From the NCBI GenBank assembly GCA_017461505.1, contig JAFTXV010000001.1, positions 46,599 to 110,598 on the forward strand: a stretch of 64,000 bases of DNA, given 5' to 3'. The stretch is from Paludibacteraceae bacterium. GTDB taxonomy: Bacteria; Bacteroidota; Bacteroidia; Bacteroidales; Paludibacteraceae. Under the pieces are notes generated by a model that worked only from the letters and a program-made list of their open reading frames with translations, had not been told where the DNA came from and searched no databases. The position numbers and the translations under genes were made by a program. Shown in pieces: positions 1 through 8,088 of this stretch; the first letter of the stretch is position 1; the number at the start of each line of letters is the position of its first letter.

Positions 1-92
1 TGTTCGCGCCTTTGAGCAGATACCAATGGCAGTAAGCGAGCCACCTCTTGCTCGCTACATTGTGTCATATCGTCAAAGATTTGATACAGCAT
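1..92 (-). CDS. 4'-phosphopantetheinyl transferase family protein, N-terminal fragment (cut by window edge)
   Basis: A leftward reading frame starts with ATG at 92-90 and runs off the left edge after about 30 codons. The peptide begins MLYQIFDDMTQ and contains LLPLVSAQRRE. That resembles the N-terminus of Bacteroidales Sfp-type phosphopantetheinyl transferases, where a P-x-V-S-x-Q-R-R-E segment precedes the main domain. These enzymes transfer the phosphopantetheine arm of CoA onto acyl carrier proteins. From memory, such a gene often follows rng in Bacteroidales, which fits here. The fragment is too short to show catalytic residues. Confidence 0.5.
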   Translation of the reverse strand, partial: MLYQIFDDMTQCSEQEVARLLPLVSAQRRE

Positions 93-150
93 TTCTTGTT
101 TATACTACACAAATTTCTTGGCAAAGGTAAACATTTTTTGGCAAATGTGC

Positions 151-191
151 AAAAAAAAGCCACCCAATCCTACAAATCAGGTGACTTTTTA
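151..191 (-). terminator. Rho-independent terminator after rng
   Basis: The arms at 154-164 and 180-190 pair over 11 bp with one G-T wobble, around a 15-base loop. On the minus strand a run of eight T follows. It lies just past the rng stop and ahead of the next leftward gene. Confidence 0.6.
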
Positions 192-192
192 A

Positions 193-1776
193 TTAATTTT
201 GCTTTTCTGACGCCTTGTTTTCCTCGTCTGTAGCAGGAATAGTCAATGCTTCGCCTTTTCTATTGTAGAAATGAGTTTCGAGCATTCCTAAACTTTGGTT
301 TTCAATGGTATGGACTCCATATTTGCAACGCCATTGCTTCTTCATGCTCCACATGCCTTTTGATAAATAGGCATATATGTATGGATGCACATGCAGGCGC
401 AAACCTCTGCCATACAGTTGCTTCATTGTTTCTATCTGCTCTTTAAGTTGATCCGTAAAGAGGATAGAGGGCTGAACTTTTCCCTTTCCTAAGCATGTTG
501 GACAGGTCTCCATCACTTGCATTTCCACCGCTGGGCGCACGCGTTGACGCGTGATTTGCATGAGTCCAAACTTACTGAGAGGCAATATGTTATGTTTTGC
601 CCGGTCGTTATCCATCAACTCGCGCATACGGTCATAGAGCGCTTGTTGATTAGCTTTGTCATCCATATCAATGAAATCCACGACAATGATTCCACCAATA
701 TCCCTTAGACGAAGTTGATGCACGATTTCATCTGCTGCGAGCATATTGAAATGAAATGCATTTTGTTCTTGGTCTTCGAAGAGTTTCTTACTTCCAGAAT
801 TGACGTCAATGGAGAAGAGCGCCTCGGTTTTATCCATGATGAGGTATCCGCCTTTTTTGAATCCTACTGTACGTCCCAGCCCCGTTTTCATCTGACGTGT
901 GATGTCAAACTTATCAAAGATAGGTTGGTCACCCGTATGCAGTTTTACCACTTTGGAGGACTCCGGTGCAATGAGATCAAGGTATTGCTTGATTTCTTCG
1001 TACACCTCTTTGTCGTTCACGTGAATACTCTGAAAATTAGGTGAGAATATATCACGAATGATACCGATTGTTCGCCCTAATTCTTCGCTAATGAGGCTAA
1101 CTGGTTCTTTGCGTTGGAGCGTGCGCACACTATCTTCCCAACGCTTCACGAGGACACGCAGTTCATTGTCTAGCTCGGCTACTCGTTTGTCTTTTGCCAC
1201 AGTGCGTACAATCACACCAAATCCCTGAGGCTTAATGGATTGTACGAGTTGTTTAAGACGTCCTTTCTCGGCATTGCTACTGATTTTGCTGCTAACCATC
1301 ACCTTATCTATAAAAGGTATCAACACAAAATTGCGTCCCGTAATAGATATTTCGGCACTCAATCTTGGTCCTTTTGAGTTGATAGGTTCTTTGGTTACTT
1401 GCACCAAAATCGTATCCCCCACTTTCAGGTAGTCGGCTATCTGTCCTTCTTTTCCACAGGCTGGTTGTCGCTCTATTTTATGGATTTCAGGTATTCTCCT
1501 TCGGTCCGAAACCAGTTTTGTAACGTACTTCTGCTGTGTGAGAAACTCAGTTCCTAAATCAAGGTAGTGCAGAAAAGCTTCTTTCTCATGTCCTACATCC
1601 ACAAAGGCTGCATTCAACGCCGGCATAATCTTTTTGACCCGACCATAGTAGATATTTCCTACTGCAAAGGTGTCCACACCGCGTTTCTCGCGATTAACCT
1701 CCATCAGGCGATCATCTTCTGTCAGCGCTATTGCAATCTCTTGTGGGCTTACATCCACAATCAATTCGCTTTTCAT
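193..1776 (-). CDS. rng: Ribonuclease G (RNase E/G family)
   Basis: This is an endoribonuclease for rRNA maturation and mRNA decay in the cytoplasm. The 527-residue protein has an S1-like RNA-binding region near residues 38-130. The RNase E/G catalytic core carries the metal-binding aspartates D324 (in DVNSG) and D367/D370 (in DFIDMD). A CPTC motif at 425-428 matches the zinc-link cysteines. The length is normal for Rng and too short for RNase E with its degradosome scaffold. The start MKSELIVDVSP is typical of Bacteroidales Rng. Terminators lie on both sides (1789-1842 upstream, 151-191 downstream), so it may be a single transcription unit, although no clear promoter was seen directly before it. 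Confidence 0.95.
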   Translation of the reverse strand: MKSELIVDVSPQEIAIALTEDDRLMEVNREKRGVDTFAVGNIYYGRVKKIMPALNAAFVDVGHEKEAFLHYLDLGTEFLTQQKYVTKLVSDRRRIPEIHKIERQPACGKEGQIADYLKVGDTILVQVTKEPINSKGPRLSAEISITGRNFVLIPFIDKVMVSSKISSNAEKGRLKQLVQSIKPQGFGVIVRTVAKDKRVAELDNELRVLVKRWEDSVRTLQRKEPVSLISEELGRTIGIIRDIFSPNFQSIHVNDKEVYEEIKQYLDLIAPESSKVVKLHTGDQPIFDKFDITRQMKTGLGRTVGFKKGGYLIMDKTEALFSIDVNSGSKKLFEDQEQNAFHFNMLAADEIVHQLRLRDIGGIIVVDFIDMDDKANQQALYDRMRELMDNDRAKHNILPLSKFGLMQITRQRVRPAVEMQVMETCPTCLGKGKVQPSILFTDQLKEQIETMKQLYGRGLRLHVHPYIYAYLSKGMWSMKKQWRCKYGVHTIENQSLGMLETHFYNRKGEALTIPATDEENKASEKQN

Positions 1777-1788
1777 ATGTCAATAAAT

Positions 1789-1842
1789 TAAAAAAAATGC
1801 CTTGTGGCAACCTATTTGCGCCCAAATAGGAATGAACCACAA
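1789..1842 (-). terminator. Terminator of the small basic protein gene
   Basis: The perfect arms 1811-1817 and 1824-1830 close a six-base loop. Outer arms 1802-1807 and 1837-1842 extend the stem through internal loops. On the minus strand the structure is followed by GGCA and eight T. It lies between the 29-residue gene and rng. Confidence 0.7.
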
Positions 1843-1865
1843 AGCTGTTAACAGAGCGTCAAAGC

Positions 1866-1955
1866 TTACTTATGCTTATGACGATTCTTGCGCAAACGTT
1901 TTTTACGTTTGTGGGTAGACATCTTATGTCTTTTGTGCTTCTTACCGTTTGGCAT
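1866..1955 (-). CDS. 29-residue highly basic protein, possibly ribosome-associated
   Basis: This short leftward frame encodes MPNGKKHKRHKMSTHKRKK followed by RLRKNRHKHK, 29 residues of which about two thirds are K, R or H. From memory, near-identical tiny proteins are conserved across Bacteroidota at this kind of position and are related to the AURKAIP1/COX24 (mS38-like) family of basic ribosomal peptides. It follows HU with a 21-base gap and ends before a good terminator, so HU and this gene probably share one transcript from the promoter at 2328-2359. The reading frame and ending are clear; the ribosomal role is inferred. Confidence 0.75.
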   Translation of the reverse strand: MPNGKKHKRHKMSTHKRKKRLRKNRHKHK

Positions 1956-1976
1956 AATTGTAAATTTATTAATAGA

Positions 1977-2249
1977 TTATTTTAAAATTTCTGTAAAGCT
2001 ATCAGCTGGTTTGAACGATGGAATCTTGTGCTCTGGAACAAGGATTGATTCGTTCTTAGTGATATTGCGTGCTACCTTAGCAGCGCGAGTCTTTGTAGCG
2101 AAGCTACCGAAGCCACGTAGATAAACTGCCTCACCTTCAGCTACAGTCTTTTTGATGTTGCTCATTGCAGACTCTACCACATTCATGATGGTAGTTTTGT
2201 CATAACCAGTTTGGATTGCAATAGCGTTAACGAGTTCTGCTTTTGTCAT
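1977..2249 (-). CDS. HU/IHF-family DNA-binding protein
   Basis: This 90-residue histone-like protein bends DNA and binds as a dimer. It starts MTKAELVNAIA and holds the family signature around residues 45-64 (YLRGFGSFATK and RAAKVARNI). The beta-arm tip has P69 (VPEHKIPSFKPA), consistent with intercalating HU arms. The start lies about 75 nt downstream of a good -33/-7 promoter. A second HU lineage is encoded at 40413 and 40695. HU versus IHF-like paralogue cannot be settled from sequence alone. Confidence 0.93.
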   Translation of the reverse strand: MTKAELVNAIAIQTGYDKTTIMNVVESAMSNIKKTVAEGEAVYLRGFGSFATKTRAAKVARNITKNESILVPEHKIPSFKPADSFTEILK

Positions 2250-2327
2250 AATAATTTTATATTTAATAAGTTATACTTTTTTCTCTCTAAAAAAGCGAAT
2301 TTGCCCACGTAAAATCGCAAATCGGGT

Positions 2328-2359
2328 GCAAAGGTACTATAAATAAATGAATTATGCAA
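2328..2359 (-). promoter_or_regulatory. Promoter of the HU gene
   Basis: On the minus strand, TTG (2359-2357) is followed after 20 bases by TACCTTTGC (2336-2328), which matches the Bacteroidota -33/-7 consensus. Confidence 0.75.
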
Positions 2360-2419
2360 GAAATTTGATAAAAAAAGTTATTTTTTTTTATTTCTGTAGA
2401 TTTTTATGAAAAAAAGTAG

Positions 2420-2428
2420 TATCTTTGC
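2420..2428 (+). promoter_or_regulatory. -7 element of the mutY promoter
   Basis: TATCTTTGC at 2420-2428 fits TAnnTTTGC and sits 25 bases before the ATG chosen for mutY. It rules out the GTG at 2432 as the start, because transcription should begin near or after that codon. The -33 TTG is not clear. Confidence 0.6.
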
Positions 2429-2452
2429 AGAGTGAAGCATAATGCACTGATT

Positions 2453-3529
2453 ATGAACAAGGAGCTGCTGCATAATAAATTGATTGAGTGGTACGAACAA
2501 AATCATCGTATCCTGCCTTGGCGTGAGACGGATGATCCATACAAGATTTGGATTTCAGAGATTATTCTTCAACAAACTCGTGTGGCTCAAGGTATGGAAT
2601 ACTACCATCGCCTCATCACACGATTCCCTGATATTCAGTCGCTTGCTCAGGCTCATGAGGACGAAGTCTTGCTCTACTGGCAAGGTCTCGGCTACTACTC
2701 GCGTGCTCGCAATCTGCATAAGGCGGCGCAGTTGATGAAAAACCACGCGATTTTTCATCAGGAGATGAGGCTATTAGGCGATAAGGCGAGAGGCGAGGAG
2801 ATATTCGCTGCGCTCAAGAGTATGCCAGGTGTTGGCGATTATACCGCAGGAGCGATTGCTTCCTTTGCTTTCAATCTCCCCTACCCTGCCTTGGACGGCA
2901 ATGTCTATCGCGTTCTCTCGCGACTCTACGACTGTGAAATAGCCTTTGACACCACCCAAGGCAAAAAACATTTTCGCCAATTGGCAGAAGAGTTGTTAGA
3001 TAAAGAGCGTCCTCGTCTCTTTAATTCAGCTATTATGGAGTTGGGTGCCTTGCACTGCGTACCTACCGCACCGGATTGCTCTACTTGTCCGCTCAACACT
3101 TGGTGCAAAGCATTGACTAACAATACGGTAGAACTATTGCCGGTACGCAAGCCTCGTCCAAAAGTGCGAGATAGATACTTGGAGTACACCATATATATCG
3201 CGCGCGATAAGACAACCCTCATCCACCAACGCAAAGAAAACGACATATGGAAACATTTGTGGGAGTTTGTGTGCGCAGAGCGCACAGGCGAAGAGGCGAT
3301 AAGGCGAAAGGTTAAAGGCGAGAAAATATTGGAGCTGACGCATGTGCTTTCGCACCAGAAGTTGCACGCTCGGTTCGTAATAAAAAACGTGTCAGAACTC
3401 CCTGAGATTCCTGACACGGTAGTGGTTAGTTTGTCTGATTTAGATAATTATGCTTTCTCTCGTTTAACGCTGAAAGCGATAGAGAAACTACTCATCCCTC
3501 ATCGTTTATTTCTGCCCCCTAAACAGTAG
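2453..3529 (+). CDS. mutY: A/G-specific adenine DNA glycosylase
   Basis: MutY removes adenine mispaired with 8-oxoguanine. The start ATG at 2453 is preferred over a GTG at 2432 because of the promoter position, giving 358 residues. E36 (in WISEIILQQ) is the catalytic glutamate. A helix-hairpin-helix lies near 121-135 (MPGVGDYTAG) and D148 is the conserved aspartate. Cysteines 202, 209, 212 and 218 (C-x6-C-x2-C-x5-C) form the 4Fe-4S site. The C-terminal NUDIX-like domain ends the protein. Two stretches, about residues 106-116 and 278-290, are encoded by GGCGA-type repeats and look like insertions in variable loops: the first widens the gap before the HhH motif relative to typical MutY. All catalytic residues are kept. 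Confidence 0.95.
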   Translation: MNKELLHNKLIEWYEQNHRILPWRETDDPYKIWISEIILQQTRVAQGMEYYHRLITRFPDIQSLAQAHEDEVLLYWQGLGYYSRARNLHKAAQLMKNHAIFHQEMRLLGDKARGEEIFAALKSMPGVGDYTAGAIASFAFNLPYPALDGNVYRVLSRLYDCEIAFDTTQGKKHFRQLAEELLDKERPRLFNSAIMELGALHCVPTAPDCSTCPLNTWCKALTNNTVELLPVRKPRPKVRDRYLEYTIYIARDKTTLIHQRKENDIWKHLWEFVCAERTGEEAIRRKVKGEKILELTHVLSHQKLHARFVIKNVSELPEIPDTVVVSLSDLDNYAFSRLTLKAIEKLLIPHRLFLPPKQ

Positions 3530-3620
3530 CCCGCAGAACATTCACTAGTTAGTTCGGTGGACGACATAACAAAAGGGGACTGATCATCATACAATCCCAC
3601 ACAAATTAATGTTTAGCGAT

Positions 3621-4448
3621 TTACTTTTGAAACTTACCGACTAGTTTAATTGCCCAGAACACGAGCCAGTCAGGAGTGTGCTTGAGCAATGGCGTTGCCA
3701 GCCAATTGAGGAAACCCGGAGTGTCGGCTTTCTTACCGCGGAACAGTTTCTTCAGGGCGCGCTTCACCAGTTTCTCTGGTGGAATAGATACCGTCAGGTT
3801 GACTGCCAAACGACGCAGATGAGGTGCCAAGCCAAACAAAGCTGTATCTACAGCCCCTGGAGCCATCACGGTGATATTCACGCCTTTAGGTTTGAATTCA
3901 TACCAGAGTGATTTAGAGAAATTGTAGATAAATGCCTTGGTAGCATTGTAGGTCTGAATACCTGGCATAGCCATCCATGCGGACATGGAAGACATATTGA
4001 GGATATATCCTTTTTGGCGTGGTTTGCGGCAGAGTTTTTGCGCTTTTTCCTCCTCGGTGAGTTGACGGTTGATCATCTCCTCGCCAAAGAGACGAGTGAG
4101 TTTAGCTACCGTGATCATATGCAGGTTGAGCATAAGCTCAATGCGCTTCATACTGGTCTCGCAATAAGGGTTGAAGAAGAACACACCTGCATTGTTGATG
4201 AGGATATCCACGACGAGGTTGTTGTCCTTGCAGTATTGGAGCAATTGCTCCGCTGCATCTTGCTTGGAGAGGTCGGCATAAAGAGCAGTAGTCTTTACGC
4301 CATATTGAGCTGCGAGGTCAGCAGCTACTTTCTTTTGTTCCTCCTCTTGGTTGCTAACCAACAGAAGATCAATATGATAATCGCGCGCCAATTGGGTGGC
4401 ATATTGGAGTCCAATACCCGATGATGCGCCTGTAACGAGTGCAAGCAT
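3621..4448 (-). CDS. Short-chain dehydrogenase/reductase, probable hydroxysteroid dehydrogenase
   Basis: This 275-residue classical SDR is last in a three-gene leftward operon. It has the NAD(P)-binding TGASSGIG at 6-13, NNAG at 85-88, the catalytic Ser in NMSS (153/154) and Y167-x3-K171. The C-terminal part is long and hydrophobic and may bind membrane or a lipid substrate. Its neighbours are a 5-beta-reductase-like flavoprotein and a 5-alpha-reductase. Together they match the three-gene set (5AR, 5BR, 3-beta-HSDH) reported in gut Bacteroidota that make isoallolithocholic acid. The hydroxysteroid assignment rests on this context. SDR motifs alone would also fit other ketone or alcohol substrates. 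Confidence 0.85.
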   Translation of the reverse strand: MLALVTGASSGIGLQYATQLARDYHIDLLLVSNQEEEQKKVAADLAAQYGVKTTALYADLSKQDAAEQLLQYCKDNNLVVDILINNAGVFFFNPYCETSMKRIELMLNLHMITVAKLTRLFGEEMINRQLTEEEKAQKLCRKPRQKGYILNMSSMSAWMAMPGIQTYNATKAFIYNFSKSLWYEFKPKGVNITVMAPGAVDTALFGLAPHLRRLAVNLTVSIPPEKLVKRALKKLFRGKKADTPGFLNWLATPLLKHTPDWLVFWAIKLVGKFQK

Positions 4449-4565
4449 ATTTCTTTAAGTTGAAAGTTTATAGTTGAAAGTTTAAAGGCAAGGCGGCTAT
4501 GTCGCAGTACCTCGCCTATAACCTATAGCGTAGCGTCCTATAGCCTCAAAGAGGCGTCCTATAAC
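4449..4565. repeat. Intergenic palindromic repeat cluster
   Basis: This gap inside the steroid operon holds a doubled AGTTGAAAGTTTA motif and several short units of the type CCTATAGCGTAGCGTCCTATAG and CTCAAAGAGGCG. Style and base composition resemble the interspersed repeats found inside genes elsewhere in the window. Confidence 0.5.
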
Positions 4566-5804
4566 CTACTTTTCAGGATACCACATTTGTTCGTACTTGA
4601 GTGCTTCTTTCTTGAGGTACTTAGGGATATCCTTGTCGCACTCGTGGCACTTCATATCAAGGGTGTACATACGCGCTACACAGTAGTTAGAGCGTTTGCA
4701 CTCAGAGTGGTATTGTTCCTCACGCATCTTATTCACGAAGTCGGTGTCGCGCACGAGTGCGTGTCCAATCTGCACAAAATCAAAGCCAGCAGCGAGGGCT
4801 GTCTCTGCATTCTCGCGTCCCATCACACCACCTACATAGATGAGTGGCATCTTGAGCGCCTTGCGGAATTGCTTAGCTGTATCGAGGAAGAAGAGCTCTT
4901 TGAAAGGTACAGTAGGAATCATCAAGTGACCAACAAAGCGCAATGCAAGGCGTAGCCACCAGAAGGTCCAAGGGTTCATGTAGTGAGCGAGTGTCTTGAT
5001 AGGCATCGCACCACCCATGACAGTGAAAGGTGCTTTGCTCACGAAGCCCGCAGTGAGAACGAGTGCGTGAACGCCATGTTTCTCAATCTCTTGTGCGATA
5101 CGGATGCACTCCTCTACTTTCAGTCCCGACTTAAAGCCGTCGTACATATTGGTCTTGACTACCACCGCCATATCGTCGCCTGCGTGCTCCATCACCTCTG
5201 CCATCACTTCGTTCATGAAGCGCATACGATTCTCAAGCGAACCTCCGTACTCATCGTGACGATGGTTGGTATATGGCGAAAGGAATTGCGAAATCAAATA
5301 ACCATGACCTGCATGAATCTCTACGCAGTCGAAACCGCACTCACGGCAGAAGTCCACCGCATGACCAAACGCCTTGACAATATCCTTGATTTCTTCTTTC
5401 TTCAGTGCGCGATGCAAAGTTGGCGAATAGAGGTTGAAACCTGTACTAGCACCAACTGGCATACATTTGCAAGTATAGAAGTGAGTCATATTACCGCAGT
5501 GCCCAAGCTGAATACTTGCTTTTGCTCCCTCAGCATGAATGCCATCGGTGAGTTTTTTGAGGTCTTCCTTGATTTCGTCGTGGATATAGAGTTGACCGTC
5601 GAAAGAGACACCCGAACGAGTGACAGAGCAGTATGCCACCGTGGTCATCGCTGCACCACCGCGTGCTACGGCAGTATGATAATTGTAGAGATCTTGACTA
5701 GGTTTGTTGCCGTATGCCATATTTTCAAAAGCGGCAGAACGGATAGCGCGGTTGCGCAAAGTGATAGGACCGAGTTTGTGCTCAGTGAAGAGGAGGTTGC
5801 TCAT
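4566..5804 (-). CDS. Old Yellow Enzyme family NADH:flavin oxidoreductase, 5-beta-reductase-like
   Basis: This 412-residue FMN-dependent ene-reductase is a single TIM-barrel domain. The motif EIHAGHGYLISQFLSP at 162-177 is diagnostic of the 2,4-dienoyl-CoA reductase/BaiCD branch. Cysteines 369, 375, 386 and 389 near the C-terminus recall that branch's iron-sulfur cluster but with unusual spacing (C-x5-C-x10-C-x2-C). The second FAD/NAD domain of full-length dienoyl-CoA reductases is absent. Relatives reduce the C4-C5 double bond of 3-oxo-4-ene steroids. Placement between the 5-alpha-reductase and the SDR supports a steroid role; another enone substrate remains possible. Confidence 0.85.
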   Translation of the reverse strand: MSNLLFTEHKLGPITLRNRAIRSAAFENMAYGNKPSQDLYNYHTAVARGGAAMTTVAYCSVTRSGVSFDGQLYIHDEIKEDLKKLTDGIHAEGAKASIQLGHCGNMTHFYTCKCMPVGASTGFNLYSPTLHRALKKEEIKDIVKAFGHAVDFCRECGFDCVEIHAGHGYLISQFLSPYTNHRHDEYGGSLENRMRFMNEVMAEVMEHAGDDMAVVVKTNMYDGFKSGLKVEECIRIAQEIEKHGVHALVLTAGFVSKAPFTVMGGAMPIKTLAHYMNPWTFWWLRLALRFVGHLMIPTVPFKELFFLDTAKQFRKALKMPLIYVGGVMGRENAETALAAGFDFVQIGHALVRDTDFVNKMREEQYHSECKRSNYCVARMYTLDMKCHECDKDIPKYLKKEALKYEQMWYPEK

Positions 5805-5854
5805 CGTAGTATAATCTAGTATCGGGAGTCACGAATCGAGAGTCGTGAGTCCAG

Positions 5855-6643
5855 TTAATATATAAACGGAATGATTCGTTTGAGTTTCTTCTCGTCAAAT
5901 TCGTCTGCGAATTCTTGTTTGTAGCGATGATAGATAGAATTCGCACGTGGAACGAGGTTGCAGCATGAGAACCAGAAGAAGCTCAAGCCAGCCCAAGACC
6001 ATGTCAAGATAGCAAAGCCCAACCACTCGGTAATCTCGCCCAAATAGTTAGCACTAGTGACATACTTATACATGCCCTTCTTAGGTAAATAGTGATTGGT
6101 ATCACCTGGTTTGCGTAAATGGCGAATCACATGGTCAGAATGCATATTAATCGCCCAACCACAGATGAAGACAAGTACACCAAGAATAAAACGCCAATCT
6201 GTTAACCAGGAAGTAGCATATGGCGCAAACTGTGGAGCTAAATGGAAGAGCCAATAGCCTTGTATATAACCATTTACGAGATTCCATATAACTGAAAATG
6301 CCATGATAATGATAGGCATCTTGCTATTACCTTTCAGCAGGAATGGGAAAATAAATGAGCGTTGGAAATAGTGGAATTGGAATATCAAAAAGAAAATCAG
6401 ATATGGCAGTTGAAACTTGACTTCTGACATAGCCCAAAGGTACAACATGACCACAAAGACAGGCATCTCCATCAAGCACCACCCTACCTTATTATTGATT
6501 GCTGGTCCCCACTTCTCAGTACGCATCTTACCATAGCCCGCATCTACGAAATAGAGCGCAACAAACACCACTAATCCTACAAGGAAAAGTATAAAAAGGA
6601 AATTATGAAATGATTCCAAAGCAGTAGATATTTCCATAAGCAC
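5855..6643 (-). CDS. 3-oxo-5-alpha-steroid 4-dehydrogenase (5-alpha-reductase) family membrane protein
   Basis: This 262-residue multi-pass membrane protein leads the operon. The C-terminal block at about 161-211 (GWAINMHSD, LRKPGDTNHY, LPKKGMYKYV, ANYLGEITEWLGFA) is the hallmark of the SRD5A family. The family uses NADPH to reduce the C4-C5 double bond of 3-oxo-4-ene steroids to the 5-alpha configuration. About six to seven hydrophobic segments are visible. The start could be residue 1 or M3. The promoter at 6702-6733 fits transcription of this gene and the two downstream. Bacterial homologues are uncommon outside Bacteroidota and Proteobacteria, and the gene set points to bile-acid or steroid-hormone conversion. 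Confidence 0.88.
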   Translation of the reverse strand: MLMEISTALESFHNFLFILFLVGLVVFVALYFVDAGYGKMRTEKWGPAINNKVGWCLMEMPVFVVMLYLWAMSEVKFQLPYLIFFLIFQFHYFQRSFIFPFLLKGNSKMPIIIMAFSVIWNLVNGYIQGYWLFHLAPQFAPYATSWLTDWRFILGVLVFICGWAINMHSDHVIRHLRKPGDTNHYLPKKGMYKYVTSANYLGEITEWLGFAILTWSWAGLSFFWFSCCNLVPRANSIYHRYKQEFADEFDEKKLKRIIPFIY

Positions 6644-6701
6644 TATTTTTTAGGCGGCTAGGCTATGGCGACATGGCAATAGACTAGAAGCAAATTAGGG
6701 C

Positions 6702-6733
6702 ACAAAGATACTAAGATTTTTCGAGATAACCAA
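6702..6733 (-). promoter_or_regulatory. Promoter of the steroid reductase operon
   Basis: On the minus strand TTG (6733-6731), 20 bases, then TATCTTTGT (6710-6702). The likely transcription start lies about 55 bases upstream of the 5-alpha-reductase gene. Confidence 0.65.
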
Positions 6734-6750
6734 ATAAATATTAATTATTG

Positions 6751-7653
6751 TTATATTTTTCGTGTTTTTTGACTGATAAATAAGCCAATAATGATAATAA
6801 TTATACCTACTATTTTCCAAATAGGCAGTATTTCATCAAACAGCATCCACATGAGCAATGCCGTAAAAATAGGGCGCACATTATTGAATACGTTCGCGCG
6901 CGTGACACCTATCTTTCTCACCGTATAGCAAAACAAGATAAACGCTACCACCGACGCAAAGATAGCTAGATAGAGAACGGCTAGCCATGGAGTAGTATGC
7001 TGTAGCCATGGTGTAGCATGGTGTAGAAGTTGATTGCCCTCGGTAAAGCCCCACAATGGATAGAAGAGACATAGCGAAAACAACTGTACATAGAAGACTA
7101 TCGTCAATGGCGAATAATGAGTGGGGATACGGCGCAAAACGATAGAATAACTCACTGACATACTAACCGTTATAATGGCAAGTAATATTCCCCAACGACT
7201 ACCCAATGCAAAATCATCCGACCCTATAAGCAATAGCATCAGCATACCTATCGTGGAGAGCAAAATACCGATAATATTGTTTCGCGTAATATGTTCGCGC
7301 AATAAGACGAACGCAAAGATGGGAGCCAGCACAGGCTGCGTACTCAACAGCGCTTCTGCAATTGTAGGAGAAGCAAAGCTCTGGTAGGTATATGTCTCAA
7401 AGATAAAATACAGAAATGGTTGAAACAATCCACCCAGCATAAAGAGCGGTATATCCCGCTTATCCACTCGCTGTAATCCTACTATATCACTCTTGCGAAA
7501 CACTAATCCCACTAGCAACATCAAGAGAACAGCCAACGTGAATCGTATTACAATCAAGGTCAGCGGTGTGAAGACCAACAATGCCTCTTTCACTGCTATT
7601 CCTGCACCTGCCCAGATGAGCATCGCAATGATAATGGTAAGGTATGGAAGCAT
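6751..7653 (-). CDS. EamA/DMT-family membrane transporter
   Basis: This protein of about 300 residues has some ten hydrophobic segments arranged as two EamA repeats (starts IWAGAGIAVKEALL; second repeat near ILLAIITVSMSVSYSIVLRR). The ATG at 7653 is preferred over one at 7695. It lies one base after the stop of the upstream gene, whereas the longer version would overlap that gene by 41 bases. DMT-family members export amino acids, nucleobases or other metabolites; the substrate here is unknown. It is the last gene of a leftward run. Confidence 0.85.
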   Translation of the reverse strand: MLPYLTIIIAMLIWAGAGIAVKEALLVFTPLTLIVIRFTLAVLLMLLVGLVFRKSDIVGLQRVDKRDIPLFMLGGLFQPFLYFIFETYTYQSFASPTIAEALLSTQPVLAPIFAFVLLREHITRNNIIGILLSTIGMLMLLLIGSDDFALGSRWGILLAIITVSMSVSYSIVLRRIPTHYSPLTIVFYVQLFSLCLFYPLWGFTEGNQLLHHATPWLQHTTPWLAVLYLAIFASVVAFILFCYTVRKIGVTRANVFNNVRPIFTALLMWMLFDEILPIWKIVGIIIIIIGLFISQKTRKI

Positions 7654-7654
7654 A

Positions 7655-8080
7655 CTACTCTCGCTTTTTATCCTTATAGAAAGGTAGCAACACAAAATAA
7701 TTGATCACCCCAGCCAAAGCTATAGCCGCTATTCCAGCCCACTCTTCCGACATATGCAACCAAATCAGTACATTCAAGAATATCAATTGAATAACATAAT
7801 TCAACGCACGTCCAAACAAAAATCCTCCTGCATTCTTCAACGTTGGACGTACACGAAATGTATAAAAACTGGTCATCAGATAGTTATACACCATCTCTAT
7901 CACGAATCCCACAGTGAAAGCAACAGATGTGAGCCACGTATCTTCTGCCCACTTCGTTTGAAAAATCCCCAACAACACGTAATAGATACCATACTGCAAG
8001 CCCGTTCCCAATGCTCCCACGAGCACGAAACGAACGGCAGAACGATATTTCAAAGGCAATCGCCCAGTGAGGGTTTTCAT
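7655..8080 (-). CDS. GtrA-family membrane protein
   Basis: This 141-residue protein has four hydrophobic helices. The GtrA pattern is visible as RFVLVGALGTGLQYGIYY near residues 17-34 and a middle FxxxRxxxY-like block (FGRALNYVIQ). GtrA proteins are thought to flip lipid-linked sugars or take part in polysaccharide modification. It is 8 bases from guaD and 1 base from the EamA gene, so co-transcription is likely, but the neighbours do not reveal a shared pathway. Confidence 0.85.
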   Translation of the reverse strand: MKTLTGRLPLKYRSAVRFVLVGALGTGLQYGIYYVLLGIFQTKWAEDTWLTSVAFTVGFVIEMVYNYLMTSFYTFRVRPTLKNAGGFLFGRALNYVIQLIFLNVLIWLHMSEEWAGIAAIALAGVINYFVLLPFYKDKKRE

Positions 8081-8088
8081 GTTGATAA

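Noticed and set aside
4983-5819. A 278-codon open frame on the plus strand opposite the OYE gene.
   Set aside because: It lies wholly antisense to a gene with clear motifs, shows no domain and is rich in Cys/His as expected for a shadow frame.
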